Shown here: positions 56,401 to 64,000 of the stretch, in pieces
Layout of the letters: each line of letters opens with the position of its first letter
How positions within the stretch are numbered: position 1 is the stretch's first letter
DNA from: an uncultured Eggerthellaceae bacterium
GTDB taxonomy: Bacteria; Actinomycetota; Coriobacteriia; Coriobacteriales; Eggerthellaceae
Length of the DNA stretch: 64,000 bases
Direction: 5' to 3'
NCBI GenBank assembly: GCA_958452575.1
Contig: CAUDUM010000003.1
Span: 1 to 64,000 of the forward strand
Notes under the pieces: generated by a model
The model's input: the letters and a program-made list of their open reading frames with translations, nothing else
Database searches by the model: none
Told to the model about the DNA's origin: nothing
Translations under genes and position numbers: made by a program

Positions 56401-56831
56401 AAGACAGCTTTGCCAGCTCGTTCCAGCTGATCAACACCGTGGTCGCGGTGATCTTGGTGATGGCGGCAGCCTTGGCGTTCGTGGTGCTGTTCACCCTGTC
56501 CACGACCAACATCTCCGAGCGCGAGCGCGAGCTGGCCACCATCAAGGTGCTGGGATTCCGCCGCCGCGAGGTGCACCACTACGTCAACAAGGAGACGCTC
56601 ATCCTCACGGGCATCGGCATCGTGTTCGGCCTCGTTGTCGGCCCGCCGCTCGGCGGCGTGCTGCTCGGCTCGCTCAACATGCCCGGCATCGCCTTCCCCG
56701 TTTACATCGAGTGGTACAGCATGATCATCTGCGCGGTGCTGCCGTTTGCGTTCGCCCTTGTCGTCGACGCGATCACCAACCGCACCCTCGACCGCATCGA
56801 CATGATTGGCGCCCTCAAAAGCGTCGAATAG
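53499..56831 (+). CDS. FtsX-like permease with long coiled-coil domain
   Basis: An 1110-residue permease. N-terminal helix FVAIVVITVLGTAMF, then an extracytoplasmic region; residues ~260-555 are a long coiled coil of 7/14-residue repeats built on DGQAELD-type units, with Gln/Asp/Ala-rich periodicity. FtsX helices follow (about 585-610, 630-660, 675-700), a second extracytoplasmic domain (about 760-960) and three C-terminal helices with NISERERELATIKVLGFRRR. The coiled coil projects from the membrane and may bridge the envelope or sense a partner. Substrate unknown. Confidence 0.92.
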   Translation: MHAAFRKDILRTIRGNLKRFVAIVVITVLGTAMFSGLKAGCDDLRAAADDFYDSQQLFDVRVLSTLGITQDDVDALAAIEGVAHAEGGYSETAHVKVAGERASVDVKALSDSGINKPYLVEGELPDSPGEVAVTRGYLNDSGAEIGDVLTIEDAEDEANEVFDRREYRIVGAVIDPMEVNNAEGSMSFRAASSSDYAFFVTEDDVTADTFTVAYVRLAGADEVLCYSDEYDDIVSQVTDRIDAVSDEQAQARTDEVIGDALGQVEDGEREAQESFDEAEQAFADGQKEIDDGRAELADGQAELDSARQELIDGQAEIDANRQTLIDSQAQVDAGRQELADGQAQLDAARQELEDGQAQLDAGRAELEANRAQVDAGLAQLKQTIVVLQQQAQDAFIAGCLEQGMTEQMAETLFAQQKDAIFAQVEEGVRNSEEAKQLEAAQQQIAAGEEELANRQQQIDAGLAEIEARQQQLDDGAAQLDASQAQINDGWSQLNAGQAQIDSGWAELESGQAELNDGAAELEDGQRELDEQRADYEREKADALAELADARAEVESIEPATWYIQVRSSLSGYSSIESDADSIEALGTAFPIIFLIVAILVSLTAITRLVEEQRGLIGTYKSLGFAKHQVYAKYLIYALSACIIGGIIGNVFGFVLLPLFLFTVFDVMYVLPAYPILYNVANGMLGILLFVVAIGGSAFLSCRSEIHQTPADLLRPKVPKFGSRIFLERIRFVWKRLSFLNKVTARNLFRYKKRFFMTVAGIMGCTALIVCAFVIKDSVALMAPEQYESIDQYDIMAVVDADDLDQVADELADDGRVADLTRVLVDSGEVGNGEDSVDAQIFVAPDDAALEGYVTMADASKIPLELPDEGMLVTNNAQQVLGLEQGGSAVLQDSSLEQRDALVAGVSQSYLGNYAYLSQAAYEDLFGAGAYEPNAVLVQLADDVDGPAFADELSQDSTYLSVVSTRELEDSFASSFQLINTVVAVILVMAAALAFVVLFTLSTTNISERERELATIKVLGFRRREVHHYVNKETLILTGIGIVFGLVVGPPLGGVLLGSLNMPGIAFPVYIEWYSMIICAVLPFAFALVVDAITNRTLDRIDMIGALKSVE

Positions 56832-56973
56832 GATCGTCTCCCTTTTTTCACTCCGCGGTTCATCACGTGTCGACCGCCCTTTTGGAGGGCGCTGCGAGCT
56901 GCGTACGACTGTCCATCCAAGGCGTTTCGGGGTACCATACCGCGCAGAACTGCTCCAAAGGAAAGGGGATCGT

Positions 56974-57411
56974 ATGCTGAAGCCGGAGGACCTGATCGGC
57001 ACTTGGGAGATGGTGGAGTACTACCTGGAGAAGGACGGGGAGCGCGTCTACCCGCTGGGCGAGGATTGCAAGGGCTTTTTGATGTACACGCCCGACGGCT
57101 ACGTTTCGGCGCAGCAGATGGCAACGGGACGCCCGGCGTATGCCAGCGGCGATCTGCATGAGGGCACCGCCGAGGAGATGGCAGCCGCGGCGCACGGCTA
57201 TATGGCGTACGCTGGCCGCTACGAAATCGCCGATCTGAGTCCCGAGACGGGGGATGTGACCGTGCGGCACACCATGAACGTGAGCATGAACCCCACATGG
57301 CTCGGGCAGACGCAGCAGCGCAACGCGCATGTGAAGGACGGCATCCTCACCATCCACGCGCCCGTCAACGACGCCCATCTGGTCTGGCGCAAGGTGGCGC
57401 CTCACGCATAG
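56974..57411 (+). CDS. Lipocalin-like domain protein
   Basis: A 145-residue protein with the Lipocalin_5-like pattern: LIGTWEMVEYYLEKDGERVYP, LMYTPDGYVSAQQMA, YMAYAGRYEI and VRHTMNVSMNPTWLGQTQQR. No signal peptide is seen, so it is probably cytoplasmic. Function unknown. ATG 56974 follows GGAAAGGGG; a longer in-frame start at 56806 overlaps the permease gene and is not conserved-looking. Confidence 0.75.
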   Translation: MLKPEDLIGTWEMVEYYLEKDGERVYPLGEDCKGFLMYTPDGYVSAQQMATGRPAYASGDLHEGTAEEMAAAAHGYMAYAGRYEIADLSPETGDVTVRHTMNVSMNPTWLGQTQQRNAHVKDGILTIHAPVNDAHLVWRKVAPHA

Positions 57412-57424
57412 CACAAACATCGGG

Positions 57425-57459
57425 GGACGGAAGGGTGAAAACCTCCGTCCTTTTCTTTT
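57425..57459 (+). terminator. Rho-independent terminator between lipocalin-like and SNF2 genes
   Basis: GGACGGAAGG pairs with CCTCCGTCC (one bulge) around GTGAAAA, followed by TTTTCTTTT. It ends the rightward gene and abuts the stop of the convergent SNF2 gene. Confidence 0.75.
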
Positions 57460-60400
57460 ATCCCAGCAGCTCGAACAAGTCTTCTTGGGTGAGGCCTGCC
57501 AGTGAGATGCCGCTTGCGCCGATCACCTGGTCGGCTAGTTCGGCTTTTGACTGCTGCAGATGCAGGATGCGCTCCTCGATCGTGCCTTTGGCGATGATCT
57601 TCTGCACGGTGACGGCGCGGGTTTGGCCGATGCGGTGCGTACGGTCGGTCGCTTGATCCTGCGCCGCCATGTTCCACCAGGGGTCGGCGTGGATGACGAC
57701 CGATGCTCCCGTGAGGTTGAGCCCGGTCCCTCCGGCTTTGAGCGAGATCAGGAATGCGGGCGTATCGTCTTGGTTGAACGCGTCGACCAGTTGCAGGCGT
57801 TTTTTCTTCGGCGTCGCGCCCGTGATGGCGAAATGCGCGATCTTTCTTGCGTCGAGTTGCTGCGCGATGAGCGCGAGAAAACCCGTGAACTGGGAAAACA
57901 CCAGAACCTTTTCACCAGCGTCGCGGGCGGATTCGACAAGGTCCGCGACGACTTGCAATTTCGAAGCAGGTCCGGCGTAATTCTCGTAAAGCAGGGCGGG
58001 GTCGCAGCAGATCTGCCGCAGCTTGGTGAGCTCGGCGAGGATCTCGACCCGTCGCTTGGTGAAATCGTCACCCGCCGCCATGGCCGTCGCGGCGGCGGCG
58101 CGTGCCTCGGGGGTTGCGGGGACGGCTCTGCCCTTGCCTCCTTTGACGCGCTTCTGCTCGGTCAGGCGCTCGCGCAGCTGCTGCTCATGCGCCAAGTAGA
58201 GATCCTGCTGCTCTCCTTCCAGCGAAACGTACACGATCGACTCGAGCTTTTCCGGGAGGTCTGACAGCACGTCCTCTTTGCGACGTCGCAGCATGAAAGG
58301 CCCGCAAAGCCTGCGCAGGCGCGCCGCCGCATCCTCGTCGCCGCCTGCGATGGGGAGCTCGAACCTTTCCCTGAACCGGGTGTAGGGTCCCAGGATCCCC
58401 GGCATCAAGAAGTCGAAGATGCTCCAAAGGTCGGACAGACGGTTCTCCATCGGTGTGCCGGTGAGGGCGAAGCGATGCTCGGCATGGATGCGCTTGGCGG
58501 CGCGCGTGATACGGGTCGCGGGGTTTTTGATGTATTGGGCCTCGTCGAGGATGCAGCATGAGAACGCGCGGGACGCGAACGCATCCCCGTCGACGCGCAG
58601 CGTGTCGTACGAGGTCACGAGCACATCGTAGGGACAGTCTGGCGATGCGGTGCGCTCGGAGTCTGCGGCGGCCCCGTCTTCGCCGCCTGCTTCGGGAATT
58701 TCGGCGAGCAGCCGCAGACGTTCCTGCTTTGATCCCGCGATCGCGCATACGCGCAGATCAGGGGCGAAGCGTCCGCATTCTGCCAGCCAGCTGTACACCA
58801 ACGAGGCAGGACAGACGATCAAGCTGGGCAGGGTCTTCGAACCGTCCGCACCGTGCCCGTGGGCATCGCCGTCGCAGTTGCGGGCATCGTCGATCCCCTG
58901 CTTGCGCGCCAGAAGCAGCGCGATCACCTGCAGCGACTTGCCCAGCCCCATCTCGTCGGCAAGGATGCCGCCGAATCCCGCGTCGCAGCGTGCCGACAGC
59001 CAGCGGAACCCTTCTGCCTGGTAGGGCCGCAGCACTTTCTCGAGCGACGACGGCACCGCGTAAGTCGCCTCGTCGGTCGCGCGGAACCGCTCCAGGTAGC
59101 GCGTGAACGATCGGTCGCGTTCGAGATCGGCCTCCTCGTCCAGATAGAAGGCGCGGAAGCTGGGCAGCTCGACGGCGCCCGAGGCGAGTTCTGCTTGCGT
59201 GATTCCCAAATCACGCGCAATACGGTCGAGCTGCGTCAGGTCGCATTCGGCCAGATCGACGAATGCGCCGTCGCGGAGGCGATGGTAGCGCTTGCGCTTG
59301 CGATAGGCGGAAAGCAGCGCCGCAAGATCCGCAGGCGGCAGGTCGTCTGCGGACACCGTGAGATTGAGCAGGTTGCCCGCAAGCGACACGCCGATGGATA
59401 TGCGCACGGCTTTGTCGCGCAGCAGCCTTTCGAACGCCGGCGTGACGTGCACCTCTCCCAACGCGCGGAATTCGGCCAAGCCGCCAAGCAGCAGCGCCGC
59501 CACCTTCTCTTCGGCATCGAGCGGCAGCCGCGCCGCTGCGGGCAGCCAGCCTTCTCCAAAATAGCGGTCCACCAACGCTTCCGCCTTGGTCTCGCGCTTC
59601 GCGTCGCGCAGGGGAGCCAAGGGCGCGACTTTGTCCATCGAGCCGCCCCCTTTGCCGGGGAGTTCGACTCCGGCGGACGCGGCGGCTTCCGTTCCTATCC
59701 GAAACTCCGCATCCCCGTAGACGGCCCTCGCCTCGCAGACGATCTCGTTTCCTTCGCGATCGAAGTAGAAGCGCGGAAGGCACTGCATCGGCTTGAGCGC
59801 TTCGAGCTCGGGCGGCACCGCGATTTTCAGCGTGTTCTGCGCACCGGGAAGGACCGTCGCGCAGAAGAGGGCAACGTCTTCCGGCGCGATGTATGCCGGC
59901 CTCGTCTCGGGATCCAGCGCGATCGCGAGGAAATCCCCCTGCGCCGACCACGCGGCGGGGCACCGATGGAACCCCGCGTCGTCCCATACGAAAACCGTCT
60001 CGCCTGAGCGGATGAGCCGTGCCTGCTCCGCCGCTTCGATAAGATAGCCGCCGTTTTCGGCGGGGACGATCGCGAGGGAGAGCTCGGGCTCGTTTCCGTC
60101 GATCGGCGCGCGGGCGAGGGCACGCGTGCGCCGATCCTCGCTGGCGACGTCGATGGTGCAACCGTCCATGATGTCCAAAAGCTCGACGAGATGGGCGTGC
60201 GAGAGGGGTAGATCGCGTTCGATCTTGATCTCCCGTCGCAAGGCGCGGCTTCGTGCTTTGGCAGCGCTCCACATCAAACGTGCAAGGGCGCGCCCGCGTT
60301 CGGTGAACAGCTCGGGCATGTGTGCGAAGGCGAGCCTTTTACCGTAGGAGTGGCGCTCTCCGGTGCGCAGCCTGTCCAGAAAATCCGAGACGCTTCTCAG

Positions 60401-60637
60401 GACGTAGGAACCGGAGGGCCCTGCGATCTCGAATCGCGCCGACCATTCTCCGAATCCGTACGAAAGGGAGGGAATCAGATCGATCGTGCCGCGCAGATCA
60501 TCGTCTTCGCGTGCTATCTGGACGCGCCGCATGAGCTTGGCAAGCGACGCGGACGTGGGCTCGCTCCAGCGGTTTTCGTCGTCCGAAGCGCGCTGTCCGG
60601 CTCCGTCTTCGGATTCGAAGCGATACTGCGACGGCAT
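57458..60637 (-). CDS. SNF2-family DEAD/DEAH helicase
   Basis: A 1059-residue Swi2/Snf2-type ATPase. The N-terminal ~560 residues form a SNF2-associated region without motifs I can name. The core has motif I ILADEMGLGKSLQVIALLLA, motif II CILDEAQYIKNP, motif III LTGTPMENRLSDLWSIFDFL, and C-terminal LKAGGTGLNLTGASVV with DRTHRIGQTRAV. GGAGGGCGG precedes ATG 60637. Bacterial members move along DNA or remodel nucleoprotein; the exact role is unknown. It is divergent from a RecJ-RecQ gene, with 179 bases between. Confidence 0.92.
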   Translation of the reverse strand: MPSQYRFESEDGAGQRASDDENRWSEPTSASLAKLMRRVQIAREDDDLRGTIDLIPSLSYGFGEWSARFEIAGPSGSYVLRSVSDFLDRLRTGERHSYGKRLAFAHMPELFTERGRALARLMWSAAKARSRALRREIKIERDLPLSHAHLVELLDIMDGCTIDVASEDRRTRALARAPIDGNEPELSLAIVPAENGGYLIEAAEQARLIRSGETVFVWDDAGFHRCPAAWSAQGDFLAIALDPETRPAYIAPEDVALFCATVLPGAQNTLKIAVPPELEALKPMQCLPRFYFDREGNEIVCEARAVYGDAEFRIGTEAAASAGVELPGKGGGSMDKVAPLAPLRDAKRETKAEALVDRYFGEGWLPAAARLPLDAEEKVAALLLGGLAEFRALGEVHVTPAFERLLRDKAVRISIGVSLAGNLLNLTVSADDLPPADLAALLSAYRKRKRYHRLRDGAFVDLAECDLTQLDRIARDLGITQAELASGAVELPSFRAFYLDEEADLERDRSFTRYLERFRATDEATYAVPSSLEKVLRPYQAEGFRWLSARCDAGFGGILADEMGLGKSLQVIALLLARKQGIDDARNCDGDAHGHGADGSKTLPSLIVCPASLVYSWLAECGRFAPDLRVCAIAGSKQERLRLLAEIPEAGGEDGAAADSERTASPDCPYDVLVTSYDTLRVDGDAFASRAFSCCILDEAQYIKNPATRITRAAKRIHAEHRFALTGTPMENRLSDLWSIFDFLMPGILGPYTRFRERFELPIAGGDEDAAARLRRLCGPFMLRRRKEDVLSDLPEKLESIVYVSLEGEQQDLYLAHEQQLRERLTEQKRVKGGKGRAVPATPEARAAAATAMAAGDDFTKRRVEILAELTKLRQICCDPALLYENYAGPASKLQVVADLVESARDAGEKVLVFSQFTGFLALIAQQLDARKIAHFAITGATPKKKRLQLVDAFNQDDTPAFLISLKAGGTGLNLTGASVVIHADPWWNMAAQDQATDRTHRIGQTRAVTVQKIIAKGTIEERILHLQQSKAELADQVIGASGISLAGLTQEDLFELLG

Positions 60638-60816
60638 CCGCCCTCCTTTCTTCGGCTGCAAGTGTAGCATGGGGTAAAGGTGCGAACAAATGTTTTATAC
60701 ACGAGGAGATGCAAGAGGGGATGCCGCAGGCCGCCTTGTCATGACAGGGCGGCTGTAATGTGGGACAATAGTCCGGATAAACAACAAGCTCCACCCATGT
60801 TAGGCAGAGTCGCTTC

Positions 60817-63800
60817 ATGTCAGCCAGATTCAAAATCCATGCGGCTGATCCCGCCGCTGTTTCGCGTCTTCAGCGCGATCTCGGGCTGCCGCGCTTCATC
60901 GCGGCGACGCTGGTCGCCCGCGACATCGACGATCCCGATCAGGCGCAGCGCTTCCTTGAGCCCTCGCTCGATCGCGATTGGCGCGATCCCTACAGCATCC
61001 CCGGCCTCTCCGACGTCGCAGATGCGCTTGAAGACGCCGTCAAGCGCGGCGACCGCATCGTCGTGTTCGGCGACTTTGACGTCGACGGCATCTCGGCGAC
61101 GGCGGTGCTCACGCGCGGCCTGCGCGCGTTGGGGGCGTGCGCGCTGCCGTTCATTCCGCGCCGCTCCGACGAGGGCTACGGCATCACCGAGGCCGCTATC
61201 GAGCGCGTCATGCAGCTCGAACCCGATTTCCTGGTGACGGTGGACTGCGGCATCGCATGCGCCGCCGAGGTGGAGCTGCTCCGCAAGCGCGGCGTCGGCG
61301 TGGCGATCACCGACCACCACGAACCGGCGGACCTGGTTCCCCGAAACGTGCCGGTGGCCGATCCCAAGACCGACCCGTCCTGCCCAAGCACCATCCTTGC
61401 CGGTGTCGGCGTGGCGCTCAAGCTGGTCCAGGCGTTGGGAGGCCGCTTCGGCTACCCCCACCTCTGGCGCAGCTACACCGATCTGGCGACGTTGGGGACG
61501 GTGGCGGACCTCATGCCCATGATCGACGAGAACCGTGCGCTGGTGGCCGACGGCATCGAGCGCATCAACGCCGCGCCGCGCCCCTGCATCGCGGCGCTTC
61601 TGGGTACGAGCGGATCTGCCGGCAAGCCGGTCACCTCCACCAATCTCAGCTTTTCGCTGATCCCGCGCATCAACGCGGCGGGGCGCATGGGCGATGCGCA
61701 GCCCGCGCTCGATCTGCTGCTCACCGACGATTACGACGAGGCGGTGCGTTGCGCCGAGCGCCTCGAGGGGATCAACGACGAGCGCCGCGCCATCGAGGCG
61801 GAGCTTTCGGAGATCGCGAAGGCCCAGGCGGCCGAAGAGTACCACGGGCAGCGCGCGCTCGTGGTGGCGGGCGAGGGCTGGCACGAAGGCGTGAAGGGCA
61901 TCGTGGCCAGCCGCCTGGTGGGCATCTACGGCGTGCCGTGTTTGCTGTTCACCATCGAGGACGGCGAGGCGCGCGGCAGCGGCCGCAGCGTGGGCCAGAT
62001 CAACCTGTTCAAGGCGGTGGAGAGCTGCTCGGACATCCTCACGCGGTTCGGCGGGCACGAGGCTGCGGTCGGCGCGACGCTTCCCGCCGACAAGCTGCCC
62101 CTGTTCGCCGAGCGTCTGTGCGCCTACATGGACGCGCTTCCCGAGGGGGCGTTCCATCCCCTCATCCAGATCGATTCCTGCGTCGACCTTGCCGAGCTCA
62201 CGTTGGAGAACGTCCAGCAGCTCGACAGGCTGGCGCCGTTCGGCCAGGAGATGCGCGTTCCGGTGTATCTGGCGCGCGATGTGATGCTGACCAACTGCCG
62301 CGCCGTGGGAGCGGAGAAGAACCACTTCTCATGCACGCTGACCACCGGCGCCGCCAGCGTGTCGGCGATCATGTTCCATTGCAGCGACATCGACGCACTC
62401 ATGTGCACCGACAGCGTGGTCAACGCCGCGTTTGAAGTGCAGATCGACGAATGGCGCGGCCGCCGCACGGTCAAGGCCATGCTCAAGACGCTCGCGCCCG
62501 CGCGCACCTGCGCCGCCCTGGAGGCGTGCCTCGATCCCAAGAACCTCTCGTTCGTCGCCGACCTGTACGCCACCAGCGACGACGAGCTGTGCGCCGATGC
62601 CCCCCACAGCACCGAGGAGGTGGAGGCCTACGAAGCAGCGCGCATCGAGAACCGCGCGTTCTGGGAGCGCAAGGCCGCCGAGGATCCCCAGGGGCTCGAG
62701 GACGAGATCATCCGCGCGCTCATCGGGGAGCGCCCGCTGCATTCCTCGCAGCGCGAGGTGCTGGATCACCTGCGCGCGGGTCGCAACACGCTTGCCGTCA
62801 TGGCGACGGGGCGAGGCAAGTCGCTCACGTTCCAGGTGCACGCCGCCCTGCTGGCGCTCGCGCAACGCAAGGCGAGCGTGTTCGTGTATCCGCTGCGCGC
62901 GCTCATCGCAGACCAGGCGTTCCATCTGAGCGAGACGCTCGAAGGGTTCGGCATCGCCGTCTCGGTGCTCACCGGCGAGAGCACGCCCGAGGAGCGCCGT
63001 CAGGTGATGGCCGAACTCGTCGACGGCAGCTGCGACATCGTGCTGACCACGCCCGAGTTTCTTGCCTACCACGCCGACAAGCTGGCGCGCTGCGGGCGCA
63101 TCGGATTCGCCGTCATCGATGAGGCGCACCATATCGGGCTTGCCAAAGCGGGGCAGCGCGTCGCGTACGCCACCATCGGAAACGCGCTCGGCAAGCTGGG
63201 CTCGCCGGTGGTGCTGGCGCTGACGGCGACCGCCTCCGATGCGGTGTCCGACGACATCCGGTCCGCGCTGTCGATCGAGGCATGCGTTTTCGATGGCACC
63301 GATCGCCCCAACCTGCACCTCGATGACCAGCGCAACCTCAAGAACCGCGACGACTACCTGGCCAACCTGGTCGCCGGCGGCGGCAAGACGGTCATCTTCG
63401 TCAACTCGCGTGAGCAGTCGGTGCTGCTCGCGCGCCAGCTGCGCAAGCGCGTGCCCCAGCTGGCGCCGCTCATCGGCTTTTACAACGCCGGGCTCTCGCG
63501 TGCCGAGCGCAAGCGCATCGAGGAGCTGTTCCGCACCGACGCGCTATCGGTGCTGGTGGCCACCTCGGCGTTCGGCGAAGGGGTCGACATCCCCAACATC
63601 CGCCACGTGGTGCTCTACCACATGCCGTTCAACGCGGTCGAGTTCAACCAGATGAGCGGCCGCGCCGGACGCGATGGCCAGCCGGCGTGGGTGCATCTGC
63701 TGTTCGGACGCGCCGACACGCGGATCAACGAGGGGATCCTTGCCGACATGACGCCCGACCACGATTGCCTGGCGCAGGTGTACCGCTGCCTGCGCACGCT

Positions 63801-64000
63801 CCAGCGCCAATCGAGCGAGGACTTTTTCACGCTGTCCAACCTCGATCTGGCGCGCCTGTCCAGCCAGCACTTCCACGAGGTGCGGCCCGCGTCCGCCGCC
63901 TGCGGCATCGCGGTGTTCCGCGAGCTGGGGCTGGTGGAGACGCGCACGGCGTACGTGATGGGCGAGGCGACGCGTTCGGTGCACGTCGTCGACGTCAAAA
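60817..64000 (+). CDS. recJ: RecJ-RecQ fusion: single-strand exonuclease plus helicase (3' end outside window)
   Basis: At least 1061 residues, running off the right edge. Residues ~1-560 are RecJ: motif I VVFGDFDVDGISATA at about residue 85, VDCGIACA, DHH at Asp166-His167-His168 (AITDHHE), PRINAAGRMG and a SGRSVG/FGGHEAA DHHA1 region. Residues ~640-1000 are a RecQ-like SF2 helicase: Walker A MATGRGKSLTFQ (about residue 662), DEAHHIG (about 768), SAFGEGVDIPNIRHVV and QMSGRAGRDG. In many bacteria RecJ and RecQ act together in RecF-pathway end resection; here they are one chain. ATG 60817. Confidence 0.93.
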   Translation, partial: MSARFKIHAADPAAVSRLQRDLGLPRFIAATLVARDIDDPDQAQRFLEPSLDRDWRDPYSIPGLSDVADALEDAVKRGDRIVVFGDFDVDGISATAVLTRGLRALGACALPFIPRRSDEGYGITEAAIERVMQLEPDFLVTVDCGIACAAEVELLRKRGVGVAITDHHEPADLVPRNVPVADPKTDPSCPSTILAGVGVALKLVQALGGRFGYPHLWRSYTDLATLGTVADLMPMIDENRALVADGIERINAAPRPCIAALLGTSGSAGKPVTSTNLSFSLIPRINAAGRMGDAQPALDLLLTDDYDEAVRCAERLEGINDERRAIEAELSEIAKAQAAEEYHGQRALVVAGEGWHEGVKGIVASRLVGIYGVPCLLFTIEDGEARGSGRSVGQINLFKAVESCSDILTRFGGHEAAVGATLPADKLPLFAERLCAYMDALPEGAFHPLIQIDSCVDLAELTLENVQQLDRLAPFGQEMRVPVYLARDVMLTNCRAVGAEKNHFSCTLTTGAASVSAIMFHCSDIDALMCTDSVVNAAFEVQIDEWRGRRTVKAMLKTLAPARTCAALEACLDPKNLSFVADLYATSDDELCADAPHSTEEVEAYEAARIENRAFWERKAAEDPQGLEDEIIRALIGERPLHSSQREVLDHLRAGRNTLAVMATGRGKSLTFQVHAALLALAQRKASVFVYPLRALIADQAFHLSETLEGFGIAVSVLTGESTPEERRQVMAELVDGSCDIVLTTPEFLAYHADKLARCGRIGFAVIDEAHHIGLAKAGQRVAYATIGNALGKLGSPVVLALTATASDAVSDDIRSALSIEACVFDGTDRPNLHLDDQRNLKNRDDYLANLVAGGGKTVIFVNSREQSVLLARQLRKRVPQLAPLIGFYNAGLSRAERKRIEELFRTDALSVLVATSAFGEGVDIPNIRHVVLYHMPFNAVEFNQMSGRAGRDGQPAWVHLLFGRADTRINEGILADMTPDHDCLAQVYRCLRTLQRQSSEDFFTLSNLDLARLSSQHFHEVRPASAACGIAVFRELGLVETRTAYVMGEATRSVHVVDVK

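Overview
The window is GC-rich, densely coded bacterial chromosome. The gene set suggests an anaerobic high-GC actinobacterium of the Coriobacteriia, probably Eggerthellaceae-like: several glycyl radical enzymes, a PucR-type regulator, Fhs/FchA/FolD one-carbon enzymes, Bce-like peptide-response modules, a fused TsaB-RimI-TsaD and a fused RecJ-RecQ. This placement is inference from gene content and composition, not from a marker gene.

Layout. 1-9.6 kb: a glycyl radical enzyme (GRE) block with one 5'-truncated and two complete GREs, a PucR-type regulator and an iron alcohol dehydrogenase. No activating enzyme or microcompartment shell gene is visible here. 9.6-16.9 kb: a holin-fold membrane protein, an RlmD-type rRNA methyltransferase, cysK, an AT-richer restriction-modification pair resembling Eco29kI, tilS and a D-2-hydroxyacid dehydrogenase. 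17-23 kb: response regulator, intramembrane-sensing kinase and FtsX-type ABC transporter; both promoters carry the same TTAC-N6-GTAA box. 23-33 kb: maf, hpt, ftsH, fused folP-folK, birA, a MATE pump, bioY and fabH. 33-39 kb: a second two-component system on the minus strand, coaX, a YkgJ-like protein, fhs and fchA. 39-47.8 kb: a HicAB module, folD, a metallophosphoesterase/ArsS-like radical SAM fusion, a sodium:solute symporter, an M24 peptidase, a hypoxanthine-DNA glycosylase-like protein and a RelB-like/PIN toxin-antitoxin pair. 47.9-52 kb: tsaE, a TsaB-RimI-TsaD triple fusion and an Asp/Glu racemase. 52-57.4 kb: a TetR regulator with a coiled-coil FtsX ABC transporter, then a lipocalin-like protein. 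57.4 kb to the end: a SNF2 helicase divergent from a RecJ-RecQ fusion that runs off the edge.

The series cysK, tilS, hpt, ftsH, folP-folK, coaX matches the content of the Bacillus cluster tilS-hpt-ftsH-coaX-hslO-cysK-...-folP-folB-folK. It looks like a dispersed ancient neighbourhood into which the restriction-modification and ABC/two-component modules were inserted. Fhs, FchA and FolD interconvert formate, formyl-, methenyl- and methylene-tetrahydrofolate, and FolP-FolK supplies the pterin.

Several intergenic regions contain palindromic repeats whose arms or loops change sequence while keeping complementarity (11.6, 23.1-23.3, 29.5 and 33.3 kb). A comparable element appears in frame in both linkers of the TsaB-RimI-TsaD fusion. 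No tRNA, rRNA, CRISPR array or transposase gene was seen.
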